NCBI GenBank assembly: GCA_945876985.1
Contig: CAMCQX010000060.1
Span: forward strand, 1 to 8,021
Reading direction: 5' to 3'
From: Chitinophaga pinensis
GTDB lineage: Bacteria; Bacteroidota; Bacteroidia; UKL13-3
DNA: 8,021 nt
Shown: piece by piece, positions 7,459 through 8,021 of the stretch
How positions within the stretch are numbered: position 1 is the stretch's first letter
How the letters are laid out: the number at the start of each line of letters is the position of its first letter
Translations under genes and position numbers: made by a program
Notes under the pieces: model-generated
What the model saw: only the letters and a program-made list of their open reading frames with translations
Told to the model about the DNA's origin: nothing
Databases searched by the model: none

Positions 7459-8021
7459 TTATTTATTTACAATGATGATTTCAAATTGCTTGGCAATTTC
7501 ATTTTTTAAAATATTGCTCACTTCGTTAAAATCAACATCGTGGCCAATTTCACGGGCAATGCTAGTCACATCTTTATTATCAATTCCGCAAGGTACTATA
7601 TTTTTAAAATAAGCTAAATTGGTATTTACATTTAAAGCCAATCCGTGCATGGTAACCCAACGACTACAACGAACTCCCATGGCACAAATTTTTCGTGCAG
7701 AAGCTTTGTCAGCATCAATCCAAACTCCGGTATAACCTTCATATCTTCCACCTTTTATTCCATAATGAGCAATGGTGTTAATCACGGCTTCTTCCAAAAA
7801 CCGAAGGTATTTATGAATGTCTGTAAAAAATTGTTCTAAATCTAAAATAGGGTAGGCCACAAGTTGGCCAGGGCCATGATAAGTAATATCTCCACCACGA
7901 TTTATTTTGTAAAATGTAGCTTCAGCTTTATATAAATCTGCTTCATTGAGCAATAAATTATCTAATGAACCGCTTTTTCCTAATGTATAAACATGAGGAT
8001 GCTGACAAAAAATAAGTTCAT
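7459..8021 (-). CDS. lipB: Octanoyltransferase LipB (N-terminus beyond window)
   Basis: LipB transfers octanoyl groups from acyl carrier protein to lipoyl domains of 2-oxoacid dehydrogenases and the glycine cleavage H protein, the first step of de novo lipoate attachment in the cytoplasm. The frame continues to the right edge without a stop or a convincing start; 186 residues are visible and about 40-55 should be missing. The visible part begins [18 protein letters not shown], then contains the signature [19 protein letters not shown]. It has the catalytic Lys in [10 protein letters not shown] (codon 7690-7692) and the catalytic Cys in IVPCGI (codon 7588-7590), followed by VTSI. A TTG at 7953 could be mistaken for the start, but the conserved [11 protein letters not shown] lies upstream of it in frame. 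It converges on the S9 peptidase gene, sharing the terminator between them. Confidence 0.95.
   Translation of the reverse strand, partial: ELIFCQHPHVYTLGKSGSLDNLLLNEADLYKAEATFYKINRGGDITYHGPGQLVAYPILDLEQFFTDIHKYLRFLEEAVINTIAHYGIKGGRYEGYTGVWIDADKASARKICAMGVRCSRWVTMHGLALNVNTNLAYFKNIVPCGIDNKDVTSIAREIGHDVDFNEVSNILKNEIAKQFEIIIVNK

Noticed and set aside
7645..7839. A 64-codon plus-strand open frame
   Set aside because: It is antisense to the conserved core of lipB.

Overview
The window looks like a chromosomal segment of a Bacteroidota bacterium, of the Flavobacteriales/Chitinophagales/Sphingobacteriales type. It is very A+T-rich, uses weak or absent Shine-Dalgarno sites, and carries a textbook Bacteroidota promoter (TTTG-N19-TATATTTG). 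It also encodes a long secreted protein of the kind exported by the type IX secretion system, a DUF6702-like protein and a DPP-IV-like S9 peptidase. I cannot name the genus.

Layout. (1) Positions 1-2792, minus strand: one open frame without interruption (930 codons, running off the left edge). It encodes a secreted protein with a signal peptide, an N-terminal 'NGDFE' module and at least ten tandem Ig-like repeats of about 70 residues. It starts at GTG. (2) 2793-2948: divergent A+T-rich intergenic region. (3) 2949-3470, plus: small secreted DUF6702-like protein. (4) 3471-3775: no protein gene. It holds a bidirectional terminator hairpin (3557-3597) and two 87-bp tandem repeats (3602-3775) whose ends copy the 3' end of the adjacent tRNA gene. 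(5) 3776-3849, minus: tRNA-Ala(GGC), with its own promoter lying in the 3' end of the next gene. (6) 3871-4951, minus: surE followed after 4 nt by a gene for a small membrane protein of unknown function. (7) 5149-7362, plus: exported S9 peptidase. (8) 7379-7430: strong hairpin terminator between convergent genes. (9) 7459-8021, minus: lipB, 5' end beyond the right edge.

Most genes are ordinary housekeeping or envelope functions: nucleotide phosphatase (surE), lipoate synthesis (lipB), periplasmic peptide breakdown (S9 peptidase) and a surface adhesin-like protein. The least ordinary part is the tRNA-Ala 3' trailer. Two near-identical 87-bp units follow the tRNA in the same orientation. Each ends in a copy of the tRNA 3' end in which the T-loop bases are replaced by a perfect 16-bp palindrome. 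The array lies between a good promoter and a good terminator, so it should be transcribed together with the tRNA. I found no CRISPR array, transposase, phage gene, toxin-antitoxin pair or defence system.
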